From contig NZ_QMEY01000006.1 of assembly GCF_003315795.1 (NCBI RefSeq), positions 186,001 to 250,000 on the forward strand: DNA of 64,000 nucleotides. The letters run 5' to 3'. The stretch comes from Spongiactinospora rosea. GTDB taxonomy: Bacteria; Actinomycetota; Actinomycetes; Streptosporangiales; Streptosporangiaceae. Position 1 is the stretch's first letter. The number at the start of each line of letters is the position of its first letter. The notes below the pieces were generated by a model. The model searched no databases, was not told the DNA's origin, and saw nothing but the letters and a program-made list of their open reading frames with translations. The translations under genes and the position numbers were made by a program. This document shows, piece after piece, positions 52,835 to 61,551 of the stretch.

Positions 52835-53932
52835 GTGTTCACCCCCGAAGTGATTCCGGCCGGTCCGGCCCTGCTGCGCCCCCTCGCCGACGGTGACGCC
52901 GACGCGATCGTCCGGGCCTGCTCCGACCCGCTCATCACCCGATACATCCCGTCGGTCCCGGTCCCCTACACGCGCGAGGACGTGGCGGCCTTCATCAAGT
53001 CCGCCGCCGAGCAGTGGCGCCAGGGCGGGGCCACGTTCGCCGTGGCCGACCCGGCGAGCGGCGAGTGGCAGGGCACGGTCGGCCTCAAGCCGCCCGACGC
53101 GCACGGAGGTCACGCGATCGGCTACATGCTCGCCCCGTGGGCGCGCGGCAGGGGCCTGGCCACCGCGGCGGCCCGCGCGGTCACCGAGTACGCCTTCCGG
53201 AACGGCGCCCAGCGGGTCGAACTGCTCGCCGACGTCGAGAACATCGCCAGCCAGCGGGTGGCGGGCGCGGCGGGCTTCCGGCGGGAGGGGATCAGGCGCG
53301 GGCTGGAGCGCCGCCGCGACGGCGAGTACCACGACATGGTGGCCTTCGCCCGGCTGGCCGCCGACCCGGGCGAGCCGATCCGGCCGTACCTGCCGTTCCC
53401 GCCCGGCGGGGAACTGACCGACGGCGTGGTGCGGCTGGTGCCGATCACCGCGGACGACGCGCCGGACTTCCACGCGATGATGTGCGATCCCCTGGTGCTC
53501 AAGTACCACGTGACGCACGAGACGCCGTCGCTCGCGGAGATCACCGTCAGGTGCCGGATGACGGGCACCTGGTGGCTCGCCGGGGAGCGGGCCGAACTCG
53601 CGATCCGCGACGCGGCGACCGGCGCGTTCGCCGGGCACATCCAGCTCATGAGCGTCTCCCCGCTGCTCGGCCAGGCGATGATCGGCTACGCGCTGCTGCC
53701 CGCCCACCGGGGCAGGGGCTTCACCACCCGCGCGGTGGACCTGCTGGTCTCCTGGGCCTTCGAGCACACCGCGCTGAGCCGGCTCGTGGCCGGGACCGCG
53801 CCGGGCAACCACGCCTCCCAGGCCGTGCTGCGCCGGGCGGGCTTCACCTCCGAGGCGCTGATCCGCGGGCTGCTGCCCGGACCGGACGGCACCCGCATGG
53901 ACGACCTCCAGTGGGCCCGGCTGCGCCCCTGA
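52835..53932 (+). CDS. Tandem GNAT acetyltransferase
   Basis: This 365-residue protein has two GNAT domains. The first (about 1-180) has the acetyl-CoA site ARGRGLATAAARAVTEYAF and AGFRREGIRRGLERR. The second (about 190-360) has AHRGRGFTTRAVDLLVSW and AGFTSEALIRGLLPG. RimJ/RimL-like enzymes acetylate N termini of ribosomal proteins or small metabolites; tandem forms may acetylate two sites or be pseudo-dimers. It is divergent from trmI by 72 bases. The substrate is unknown. Confidence 0.92.
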   Translation: MFTPEVIPAGPALLRPLADGDADAIVRACSDPLITRYIPSVPVPYTREDVAAFIKSAAEQWRQGGATFAVADPASGEWQGTVGLKPPDAHGGHAIGYMLAPWARGRGLATAAARAVTEYAFRNGAQRVELLADVENIASQRVAGAAGFRREGIRRGLERRRDGEYHDMVAFARLAADPGEPIRPYLPFPPGGELTDGVVRLVPITADDAPDFHAMMCDPLVLKYHVTHETPSLAEITVRCRMTGTWWLAGERAELAIRDAATGAFAGHIQLMSVSPLLGQAMIGYALLPAHRGRGFTTRAVDLLVSWAFEHTALSRLVAGTAPGNHASQAVLRRAGFTSEALIRGLLPGPDGTRMDDLQWARLRP

Positions 53933-54026
53933 GCGGCGTGATTCGATCCATATGGGGCGGGCATGTATCAGGACCCGTCCGGGCGGCTCAGAACTGTGCG
54001 AAGGGGGCCATGAGAAAGGGAGGCGG

Positions 54027-54224
54027 ATGACGATGGAGACCGCGTCTTCCGGACCGGCCGTGCCGCAGGGGCCGCCGTCGTCGTGGGAGCTCTGGGTGCG
54101 CTGCCGCGGCCCGGAGGTCGTGGCGATGATGCGCGTCGGCGGGCAGGTGTCGGAGCTGACCATGAGCGGCGAGGGCGACGTGCTCGGCGCGCTGGGGAAG
54201 GTGCTCGCCGCGCTCGGCCGGTGA
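54027..54224 (+). CDS. Small unknown protein next to the subtilase
   Basis: This 65-residue protein begins at ATG 54027 (or 54033) after GGGAGG. It has no signal peptide or cysteine pair; the N terminus is polar (TMETASSGPAVPQGPPSS). The rest (WELWVRCRGPEVVAMMRVGG, TMSGEGDVLGALGKVLAALGR) could form two strands and a helix, a compact ferredoxin-like unit. It ends nine bases before a palindromic operator that precedes the subtilase. I know no family for it; it could be a partner or substrate of the subtilase. Confidence 0.6.
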   Translation: MTMETASSGPAVPQGPPSSWELWVRCRGPEVVAMMRVGGQVSELTMSGEGDVLGALGKVLAALGR

Positions 54225-54232
54225 CGGGGCAA

Positions 54233-54252
54233 ATGAGTAGAGCCGTACTCAT
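54233..54252. promoter_or_regulatory. 20-bp palindromic operator, copy 1
   Basis: ATGAGTAG-AGCC-GTACTCAT has 8-bp arms with one mismatch. It lies 62 bases upstream of the subtilase ATG 54315. The same motif is found at 57239-57258. Confidence 0.7.
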
Positions 54253-54314
54253 GCGCGGCGACCTTCGCCGGATCGACGCTGATGCCGCAGCGACGTCCAC
54301 GCCAAGGCGGTGCC

Positions 54315-55649
54315 ATGTCCGAGCCGGCGTACCGGCCCGCACGGTCCCTGACACGGTTCCCGCACGTCAGGGAGCGGATGCCGGGATCGGACCTGGCGAT
54401 CGGGCTGGACTCGCCCGACCACGGGGCGCCCTTCTACCTCTACGAGGCCGGGCACCTGCTGATCGGCGGGCGCAACGGTGAGCGCCGGGCGCTGCTGACG
54501 GCCGCCGTGGCCCGGGTCCCGGGCGTGGACGCGCTCGTGCCCGCCGGGCGGGGCCCGTGCGAGCCGGTGGGCCGCTACCGCGTCGAGTCGTCGTCGGGGA
54601 TCTCCGTGCCCGAGGTCATGGCCGAGGTGGACGCCCGGATACCGGGCAACCGCGAGATCCCGGTGGTGACCCCGAACCACGTCCTCACCATCGCGGGGAC
54701 CTGCCTGCTGCCGGAGAGCGAGCCGGTCCCGGTACGCCAGGCCCTCCCCTACCCCGCGCCCATGGAGCCGGGCGGGCCGCATCCCGTGGCGGTGCACCTG
54801 GCCGACACCGGCCTGGTGCCCGCCCACACCGCGCTGGCCGCCGGAGCGACCTGGATGGCCGGGGTGCGCGGGGAGCAGGGCCCGGCGTTCGACTCCGGCG
54901 ACATCCCGCCGTACGCGGGGCACGGGACGTTCGCGGGCGGCATCGTGGGCTGCCTGGCCCCGACCGCCGCCGTCCACGTCTCCGCCTGCCTGGGGGGCGG
55001 GGCGGTCACCGAGTACGACCTGTGCCGCGGGCTGCTGCGCGCGATCGGCTCCGGGCGGGTGCCCGACGTGATCGGCCTGGTGTCCGGGGCCGCCACCCGC
55101 GGCGGGCACCCGCTGCTGGCCATGGACGCGATCATCGGGTGGGCCGAGCGGAGCCTGCGCCGGATCGGCAGGCCGGTGCTGGTCGTGGCGGCGGGCGACA
55201 ACGCCTCCGCCGTGCCGCCGTGGCCCGCGGGCTACGCCGCGATCTCCCCCTCGGTCCTGTCGGTCGGCGCGCTGGACCAGGGACAGCCGCCGCGGCGGGC
55301 GTGCTTCAGCAACCACGGGCCGTGGGTGAAGGTGTACGCCTCGGGCGAGAGGCTGGTCAACGTCTTCCCGCACGGCCGCTACCGCTACCGGCACGGCCCC
55401 GCGGAGGTCTGCGACGCCGACGCGCTGACCCCCGGCAGGGGCGAGACCCGCCGCTTCGCCGGGGGCCTCGCCCGGTGGAGCGGCACGTCCCTGGCCACGC
55501 CGCTGGTCGCGGGCCTGATCGCGCGCCGGGTGGCGCGTACCGGGCGGACCGCGCGGGAGGCGGCGGCCGACGTCATGGCCTTCGCCCGCTCCCAGGCGGG
55601 CGCGGGGCCGCTGCCCGCCGTCCTGACCGCCGACAACGAGATCGTGTGA
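54315..55649 (+). CDS. S8 subtilase without signal peptide
   Basis: This 444-residue protein has the complete subtilisin triad Asp164 (VHLADTGLVP), His203 (GHGTFAGG) and Ser392 (GTSLATPLVAG) with oxyanion-hole Asn296 (GDNASA). The first 155 residues have no clear family and no signal peptide or membrane helix, so the enzyme appears cytoplasmic. ATG 54315 is preferred to ATG 54282 because AAGGCGG precedes it. The shared operator upstream and the convergent lipoprotein suggest a regulated pair. It may process a peptide or a regulator, but the target is not evident. Confidence 0.85.
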   Translation: MSEPAYRPARSLTRFPHVRERMPGSDLAIGLDSPDHGAPFYLYEAGHLLIGGRNGERRALLTAAVARVPGVDALVPAGRGPCEPVGRYRVESSSGISVPEVMAEVDARIPGNREIPVVTPNHVLTIAGTCLLPESEPVPVRQALPYPAPMEPGGPHPVAVHLADTGLVPAHTALAAGATWMAGVRGEQGPAFDSGDIPPYAGHGTFAGGIVGCLAPTAAVHVSACLGGGAVTEYDLCRGLLRAIGSGRVPDVIGLVSGAATRGGHPLLAMDAIIGWAERSLRRIGRPVLVVAAGDNASAVPPWPAGYAAISPSVLSVGALDQGQPPRRACFSNHGPWVKVYASGERLVNVFPHGRYRYRHGPAEVCDADALTPGRGETRRFAGGLARWSGTSLATPLVAGLIARRVARTGRTAREAAADVMAFARSQAGAGPLPAVLTADNEIV

Positions 55650-55654
55650 CCGCC

Positions 55655-57181
55655 TCACTCCGCGAGCGAGGTGGGCTCCTCGGTCTGCTCGACCTGGGTC
55701 GGTTCGACCTCGGTCTGCTCGATCTCCGTGGGACTCGGCAGCCGCGCGGTGGTGCCGGTGGGCGAAGGATCACCGGTGTCCGTCGGCTCCTCGGTCGGCA
55801 CATCGGTCGGCACGTCGGTGGGGGTGTCCGTGGGGGACGCCTCGTCCGTGGGATCGGTGGTCGCCGGGGGCGGCCCGCAGTCGTCGATCGTCCCGGTCTC
55901 CGCGCTCTCCCCGGGGGTCACCGGCGACAGCGGCGTCTCGATGAGCGTGGGGACGGCCATGGCGGCCGGGCGCGGCGCCCGGAGCGGCTCCGCCGCCCCC
56001 ACGGGCGCCGTGGTGGGCTCCTCGGTGCCGACCAGCGGGTCGGGCGGCCGGGTGGACACCTCCGGCGAGGGCGGGGCCGGGGGAAGGCACACGGGCGGCA
56101 GGGCGGGCGGCGCGCCCCGCCGTACCTCGGGCACGGACGGCACGCCCACGCAGTCGGCGGTCAGTTCGCCGTCCGGGGTGCGGATCACGCTCTCCCGCAG
56201 CACCCGGTGCGTGGTGCCGCGCCCGATCGAGCCGCCGAACCGGACCAGGCTCACCCCCTGTTCGATCTCCTTCTCCGAGACCTCGTACAGCGACCGGACC
56301 GTGGTGCCGTACTTGTCGATCCGCCTGACCAGCGTCCCCGCCTGCCGGGTGAGGAAGTAGGACGCGCCGCGCGGCGCGAGCGCCATCGGGTTGACGATGA
56401 TCTCGGGCAGCGCGCGGCGCACGGCGCGGAGGTCCGCGGCCTTGCCGAGGTCGAGCATGCGGGTGATCTGCCGGACGCGCTCGTGCCCGGCCGGGGCCTC
56501 GGTGAGCACGGTCAGCCGTCGCGGCGTGCCGGTGCCGTCGAAGCGCAGGGCGTAGGAGACGGTGACCCGGCCCGAAGCCCGCTCCAGGCCGATCAGCCCC
56601 GTGACGGCGGCGGTGGGCTTCGCCGTGACGCCGGCACTCCACGAACGGGTCACCGTGAACCCGGTGTCGGCGTGGAGGGTCAGCTCGGCGGCGGTCCGCG
56701 CCTCCGCGATGGCGGACACGTCGACCAGCTTGGGCAGGCCGAGGGTGGCCGATCCGGCGACCGAACCGTCGAGTTCCACGCTCATCTGGGCCCAGCCGCC
56801 CGGCGGCACGTCGCTGCGCAGGACCTCCTCGATCACCGCGCGGTCGCGGCTCTCGTAGTAGAACCCCACCTGCGATCCGGCGCCCGCGCGCAGGTCCGCG
56901 CCCGCGTACCGCACCTCCGCGCCGAGCCGCGCGCCGGCCGCCAGCCTGTAGTCGAGGAAGGCGGCGAAGGTCCGGCCCTTGCGCCCCGGACGCCGTAACT
57001 CGGCGAAGCCCGAGGACGCGCTCGCGCTCACCGCGGCGAGACCGGCCTCCACCTCCACCGTGCCCGTGCTGACGTCTTGGCGCAGCGTGCAGCGGTACGG
57101 CTCGATGCCGGTTTCGCCACCGCAGGCCACGGCACACGGCAGCACGGCGAGCACGACCGCGGCGACCCCCGCTCCGCGCAT
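55655..57181 (-). CDS. Pro/Thr-rich putative lipoprotein of unknown function
   Basis: This 508-residue protein from ATG 57181 starts with a signal peptide ending CAVACGG, a plausible lipobox (Cys18). A mature beta-rich domain of about 300 residues follows (VSYALRFDGTGTPRRLTVL, IIVNPMALAPRGASYFLTRQAG). Then comes a roughly 150-residue low-complexity tail rich in Pro, Thr and Glu (PPPATTDPTDEASPTDTP, VPTDVPTEEPTDTGDPSP). The tail resembles cell-wall-spanning stalks. No family is recognised. It is convergent with the subtilase gene, five bases apart, and carries the same operator at 57239-57258. Confidence 0.78.
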   Translation of the reverse strand: MRGAGVAAVVLAVLPCAVACGGETGIEPYRCTLRQDVSTGTVEVEAGLAAVSASASSGFAELRRPGRKGRTFAAFLDYRLAAGARLGAEVRYAGADLRAGAGSQVGFYYESRDRAVIEEVLRSDVPPGGWAQMSVELDGSVAGSATLGLPKLVDVSAIAEARTAAELTLHADTGFTVTRSWSAGVTAKPTAAVTGLIGLERASGRVTVSYALRFDGTGTPRRLTVLTEAPAGHERVRQITRMLDLGKAADLRAVRRALPEIIVNPMALAPRGASYFLTRQAGTLVRRIDKYGTTVRSLYEVSEKEIEQGVSLVRFGGSIGRGTTHRVLRESVIRTPDGELTADCVGVPSVPEVRRGAPPALPPVCLPPAPPSPEVSTRPPDPLVGTEEPTTAPVGAAEPLRAPRPAAMAVPTLIETPLSPVTPGESAETGTIDDCGPPPATTDPTDEASPTDTPTDVPTDVPTEEPTDTGDPSPTGTTARLPSPTEIEQTEVEPTQVEQTEEPTSLAE

Positions 57182-57238
57182 CGGATCCCCCTTGACTCGG
57201 CAGGATCCCGATGCTGGCATTCGGGGCCATGGGCCCGG

Positions 57239-57258
57239 ATGAGTAGACCACTACTCAT
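57239..57258. promoter_or_regulatory. 20-bp palindromic operator, copy 2
   Basis: ATGAGTAG-ACCA-CTACTCAT is a perfect palindrome with 8-bp arms. It lies 57 bases upstream of the lipoprotein ATG 57181. It matches the copy at 54233-54252 in arms and spacing. Confidence 0.75.
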
Positions 57259-57286
57259 TTCGGTGACCATGGCCTCACGCGGCGGC

Positions 57287-58741
57287 TCAGCGGGTGCGGT
57301 GCGACTCGTAGCGCATGGTCCGTGAGACGCCGATCCGCACGGTGGTGCCCGGGGCGATGGACACCGGCTCGTTGGGCGGGATGTCGTAGAAGTTGGGGTC
57401 GCCGGGCGGCTGGATCTGGGTGCCGTTGACCGACCCGAGGTCGACCAGGTTGACGTCCCAGCCGTCGAGGGCGACGCGCAGGTGGCGGCGGGAGACCGAG
57501 CCGTCGGGGCTGGTCACCTTGGCGGGCCTGGCCTGTCCGGAGGTGACCTCCGCGGCCCGCTCGGGGTCGCGGCCGAGCAGGTGGTCGGTGTCCAGGCGCA
57601 GCGTCATGCCGTCGTCGAGGAGCAGGACGCCGAGCGGCGGGCGCGGCCCCTGGTAGGGCACCAGGGTGCGCTGCACGAGCGCGATGCCGCACACCGCGCA
57701 GTACGGCACGCGGGGGTCGTTGAAGTGGTCGTTCTTGCAGTCGACGCCGAGGACCAGCACCCGGGAGTCGGGGTCGGACTGCTCGGCGGGGACCTCGGGC
57801 TCGGCGGGCTCGGCCTGCTCGGGCGCGGGAGGCGCGGGCAGAACGGCCTCGAAGGGCTGCTCGCGCAGGTCGGGGAAGCCTCCGGAGCCGTTGCCGAGGC
57901 CGGGGTCCGCGTCGTCGGCGGGCGGCTCGCCCTGCGGGCCGGGCGGCGGCAGCGGGAACTGCTCGGAGGGCGGGCCGGGCGGCGGGCCGTAACCGGGGAC
58001 GGGGCCGGACGGCATCGGGGCGGGCGGGGCCATCGGCGCGGGATAGTGGTCGCCCATCGGATAGGGCGCCCGCGGGTCGGACTGCGGGGCCGCCGGTGCG
58101 GGCGGCGCCGGCGGCAGCGAGGCGACGGAGGAGGGCGGCGGGGCGGCGGGCGCCACGGCGCGCTCGGGCTCCGGCTCGGCGGGGGCGGGCGGGAGGTCCG
58201 GCTCGGGGGCCCGCCATTCGCGCGCGGCGGGCCTGGCGGCGGGCGCGGGCCGGTCGCCCGGCTCGTCCGCCCCGGTGTACTCGCCGGTCATGCCGCCGCC
58301 GACGACCACGCCCTCGTCCAGCCTGGTCCGCGGGTGCGGCTCGCCCGCGCCGGGCAGGCGCAGCTGCACGCGCCGCACGGGGCCGGGCACCAGCCGGTCG
58401 GTCCAGGTGAGCGCGTCGCGCCCGGCCAGGGCGACCTCGCCCGACTCGGACTCGACGGTGGCCGACGCCTCTCCGCTGACCAGTACGGCGATGCCGCCCG
58501 CGGCCGGACCGGCGACCGCGCACCCGATCGGCTCCGCGGTCATCGACCGGGCGAGCACCTGGGCGGCACGGCGGGCCAGCGCCCGGCCGTCGCCGCCGTT
58601 GGCGGCGGTGTCACGGACCGCCTCCAGCAGCTCGGAGGCCACGGCGTCCACCGCGTCGCACACCAGGACCAGGCCGCCAACATGGGCGACCAGCCCGTTG
58701 CCAGGAAGCGGGCGGACCACTCCGAAGCCCTGGTCGGTCAC
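57287..58741 (-). CDS. FHA-domain protein with Pro-rich linker
   Basis: This 484-residue protein starts at GTG 58741 after GGAAGGAG. It has three parts. An N-terminal globular domain of about 150 residues (FGVVRPLPGNGLVAHVGGLVLVCDAV, LARRAAQVLARSMTAEPIGCAVAGP) is of unknown fold. A long Pro/Ala/Glu linker (about 160-330) follows. The C-terminal half has a CKND...YCAVCGI zinc-ribbon-like motif and an FHA domain (about 400-480: LLGRDPERAAEVTSG, SVSRRHLRVALDGWDVNLVDLGSVNGTQI). FHA domains bind phosphothreonine; this suggests a Ser/Thr-kinase signalling or type VII secretion role, unproven. Confidence 0.87.
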   Translation of the reverse strand: MTDQGFGVVRPLPGNGLVAHVGGLVLVCDAVDAVASELLEAVRDTAANGGDGRALARRAAQVLARSMTAEPIGCAVAGPAAGGIAVLVSGEASATVESESGEVALAGRDALTWTDRLVPGPVRRVQLRLPGAGEPHPRTRLDEGVVVGGGMTGEYTGADEPGDRPAPAARPAAREWRAPEPDLPPAPAEPEPERAVAPAAPPPSSVASLPPAPPAPAAPQSDPRAPYPMGDHYPAPMAPPAPMPSGPVPGYGPPPGPPSEQFPLPPPGPQGEPPADDADPGLGNGSGGFPDLREQPFEAVLPAPPAPEQAEPAEPEVPAEQSDPDSRVLVLGVDCKNDHFNDPRVPYCAVCGIALVQRTLVPYQGPRPPLGVLLLDDGMTLRLDTDHLLGRDPERAAEVTSGQARPAKVTSPDGSVSRRHLRVALDGWDVNLVDLGSVNGTQIQPPGDPNFYDIPPNEPVSIAPGTTVRIGVSRTMRYESHRTR

Positions 58742-59027
58742 AGAACTCTCCTTCCCCGGCATCACACGGCTCCGGCGGCCTGGACCGGATCGATGGCACC
58801 CAGCACCTCGGACCGTAGCAAAAAGAACCCTAGTAGACCTTCTGGCAGGAGCGTCACCAGTCCGAAGAGGGGTGATGGGCGCCTTCCCAGCACACATCGG
58901 GCACGGCGACGAGCACGCGGGGCACGGAGCAGGGGAACTATCAGTAAGGTAACGATCGGGCGAACGGTGGCCGACGGGAAGACCCCGCCGGCTCAAGGTC
59001 GTGGGCGGGCCGCGCGGCGGCGGTGGC

Positions 59028-60161
59028 TCAGACTCCGCTGAACACCCGGTTGACGTCGGCGGTGGCGAGCACTCCGTACACCTCGCCGCTCCGCTCGACC
59101 AGCAGGTATTCGCCCGCGGGCGTCTCGCGCATGGCGTCGATCAGCTCCTCCCCGCTGAGGTCGGCGGCCAGCACCAGTGAGGGCTCCAGGGTGCGGGCCA
59201 GCGAGCCCGCGGTCACCCACGGCCTGCGCTGCTCCGGGGTGGCCTCCACGGCGGCCTCGTTGACGAGGGCGATCGGCCTGCCGTCGTGGTCGACCACGAC
59301 CATCGCACCCGCCTGGGCGGCCGAGGCCCGGCGCAGCGCCTCGGCCAATGGCACCTCGGAGGTCACCGGGATCGCACGCCTGGCCAGGCTGCGCGCGTTT
59401 ACCTGCGGGATGCGGGCCCGCACCCGCGCGGTGCGCAGCGACTGGCCGGCCCCGAACCAGATGAACCCGGCCAGCAGGAACGACCACAGCACGAACAGGT
59501 TGAGCACCTGGCCGCCGCTCAGCAGGGTGAGGATCAGCGGAATGGCCGCCAGCACGATGGCCAGCCCGCGGCCGACCCACGCGGCGGCGACGGTGCCCGA
59601 GCCGGAGTCGCGCGTCGCCTTCCACACCCCGGCGCGCAGCATCCGCCCGCCGTCCAGCGGCAGGCCCGGCAGCAGGTTGAACACCCCGACGATCAGGTTG
59701 GCCATCCAGAGCTGCCAGGTGAGGACGCCGATGATGCCGCCCTCGGGCACGACGAAGACGTCGAGCAGGAACCCGGCCAGGGCGAGGCCGAGGGAGAGCA
59801 GCGGCCCGGCGAAGGCCACCATGAACTCCCTGCCGGGAGAGTCGGGTTCGCGTTCGATCTCCGAGACGCCGCCCAGGAGGTAGAGGGTGATCCGGCGCAC
59901 CGGCAGGCCGTACCGCTTGGCCACGACGCAGTGCGCCAGCTCGTGCAGCAGGACCGAGACGTAGAGCAGCACGGCGAAGGCGAAGGCCACCGCGTAACCC
60001 GCCGCCTCACTCAGCCCCGGCACGCTGAGCTGCACGCTCTCCTTGTAGGTGAGGGTGATGAACGCCGCCACGATGAACCAGGTGGGCGAGACGTACACCG
60101 GGATGCCGAAGGGCCGGCCCATCCGCAGACCCGGTGATCGCTGTGGGCTCTCGCTGCTCAC
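59028..60161 (-). CDS. Site-2 protease family protein with CBS domains
   Basis: This 377-residue intramembrane metalloprotease, from GTG 60161, has zinc-binding HELAH in VLLHELAHCVVAKRYG (about 75-90) and the second motif NLLPGLPLDGGRML (about 175), within about six helices. The C-terminal 150 residues form two CBS domains (RAIPVTSEVPLAEALRRA, LVLAADLSGEELIDAMRE) that may bind adenosyl ligands. S2P enzymes cleave membrane-bound regulators. It is conserved near trmI and RecB-like genes; its target is not known. Confidence 0.93.
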   Translation of the reverse strand: MSSESPQRSPGLRMGRPFGIPVYVSPTWFIVAAFITLTYKESVQLSVPGLSEAAGYAVAFAFAVLLYVSVLLHELAHCVVAKRYGLPVRRITLYLLGGVSEIEREPDSPGREFMVAFAGPLLSLGLALAGFLLDVFVVPEGGIIGVLTWQLWMANLIVGVFNLLPGLPLDGGRMLRAGVWKATRDSGSGTVAAAWVGRGLAIVLAAIPLILTLLSGGQVLNLFVLWSFLLAGFIWFGAGQSLRTARVRARIPQVNARSLARRAIPVTSEVPLAEALRRASAAQAGAMVVVDHDGRPIALVNEAAVEATPEQRRPWVTAGSLARTLEPSLVLAADLSGEELIDAMRETPAGEYLLVERSGEVYGVLATADVNRVFSGV

Positions 60162-60428
60162 TCGTCTCGCTCCGCCTTCTGCCGCGTCTGCCGATGGAGG
60201 CGCGTTTCGCCATGCAGGCATCTCCGCCTTAGAGCCTAGATGCCTCGTAGACCTTGATGCTACGCGTCACATGGCCCGGGCGGTCCGGCGTGGCGGGCGC
60301 CTCGCGGGGCGCCGGACCGTGAAGATGTCGGCGCGGTGGCCTAAAGTGCGGGTCATGGTGGATCGTACCCGGCCGTCCCCGGCCCGCCGATGTCGTGACC
60401 CGCTCGGCGCGGTGCGGGCAGGCGGGCG

Positions 60429-61286
60429 ATGAGCGCGCCGACGGTGATCGGCGCGCTGTCGCCGTCGCGGGCCGGCGACTTCATGACCTGCCCGCTGCTC
60501 TACCGCTTCCGGGTGATCGACCAGATCCCCGAGCGCCCTTCTCCCGCGGCGGTCCGTGGCACGGTGGTGCACGCCGTGCTGGAGCGGCTGTACGACCTGC
60601 CGGCCGGGGGGCGCACCGTGCGCGCGGCGCTCGACCTGCTCGAACCACAGTGGGAGCGGCTGCGCGAGCGCGAGCCGGAGACCGCGGAGATGTTCGCCGA
60701 CGAGGCCGAGCAGGCGGCCTGGCTGGCCCAGGCGCGCACGATGCTGGAGCGCTATTTCACCCTTGAGGACCCGACCCGCCTGGAGCCCGCCGAGCGCGAG
60801 CTGTACGTCGAGGCGGTGCTCGGCAACGGGCTGATGCTGCGCGGCTACATCGACCGGCTCGACGTCGCGCCGACCGGCGAGATCCGGGTGGTCGACTACA
60901 AGACGGGCACCGCGCCCGGCCGCGAGTTCGAGGCCAGGGCGCTGTTCCAGATGAAGTTCTACGCGCTCGCGCTGTGGCGGCTGCACGGCACGGTGCCGCG
61001 CGTGCTGCAACTGGTCTACCTCGGCAACGGCGAGGTGATCCGGTACGCGCCCGAGGAGGCCGACCTGCTGGCCACCGAGCGCAAGGTGTCGGCGCTGTGG
61101 CAGGCGATCGAGCGGTCGATGAGCACCGGCGAGTGGCGGGCCCGGCCGAGCAGGCTGTGCGACTGGTGCGACCACCGGGCGCTGTGCCCGGAGTTCGGCG
61201 GCACTCCCCCGCCGTTGCCCGAGCGGCGTCCCGGAGACACCCTGGCCGGCGGCCGTCGCCGCCGCGCCGCCAGCGACGAGCTGTAG
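60429..61286 (+). CDS. RecB-like PD-(D/E)XK nuclease with Fe-S Cys
   Basis: This 285-residue nuclease resembles the RecB C-terminal domain. The catalytic core is visible: His in VRGTVVHAVLERLYD, Asp in GYIDRLDVA and the D-x-K motif in VVDYKTGTAPG. Four Cys (Cys21 in MTCPLLYRF and CDWCDHRALC near the C terminus) probably bind an iron-sulfur cluster as in AddB and Cas4-like nucleases. It lies divergent from the site-2 protease by 267 bases and downstream is a hairpin CGGAG-CACG-CTCCG (61306-61319). Possible roles are recombinational repair or DNA degradation. Confidence 0.93.
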   Translation: MSAPTVIGALSPSRAGDFMTCPLLYRFRVIDQIPERPSPAAVRGTVVHAVLERLYDLPAGGRTVRAALDLLEPQWERLREREPETAEMFADEAEQAAWLAQARTMLERYFTLEDPTRLEPAERELYVEAVLGNGLMLRGYIDRLDVAPTGEIRVVDYKTGTAPGREFEARALFQMKFYALALWRLHGTVPRVLQLVYLGNGEVIRYAPEEADLLATERKVSALWQAIERSMSTGEWRARPSRLCDWCDHRALCPEFGGTPPPLPERRPGDTLAGGRRRRAASDEL

Positions 61287-61551
61287 CAGCCCCGCGCCGT
61301 CCGCCCGGAGCACGCTCCGAACCAGGAGAGCCGAACCCGCCCACGCAGGGAGAACGGCCCAGAGACCCCCTGCTCCGCCCGGCCGGAGCACACGCCCATG
61401 GGCGGCCCGTGCCAGGAGCGCCGTGGGCGGCGTGCGGGCCGGACGGGCGGGTCCGCTGGACGGGCATTCGTCTCTCCCGCGACCGTCGGCGACGAGGGTC
61501 GTTTCCTCCGGGAGGAGGAGGGCGCATCCTCCTGCCGCAGGGTGGGCGCGC

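Noticed and set aside
52763..54316. N-terminal extension of trmI up to an 805-codon frame
   Set aside because: ATG 52762 matches the family start; the rest is antisense to the tandem GNAT gene.
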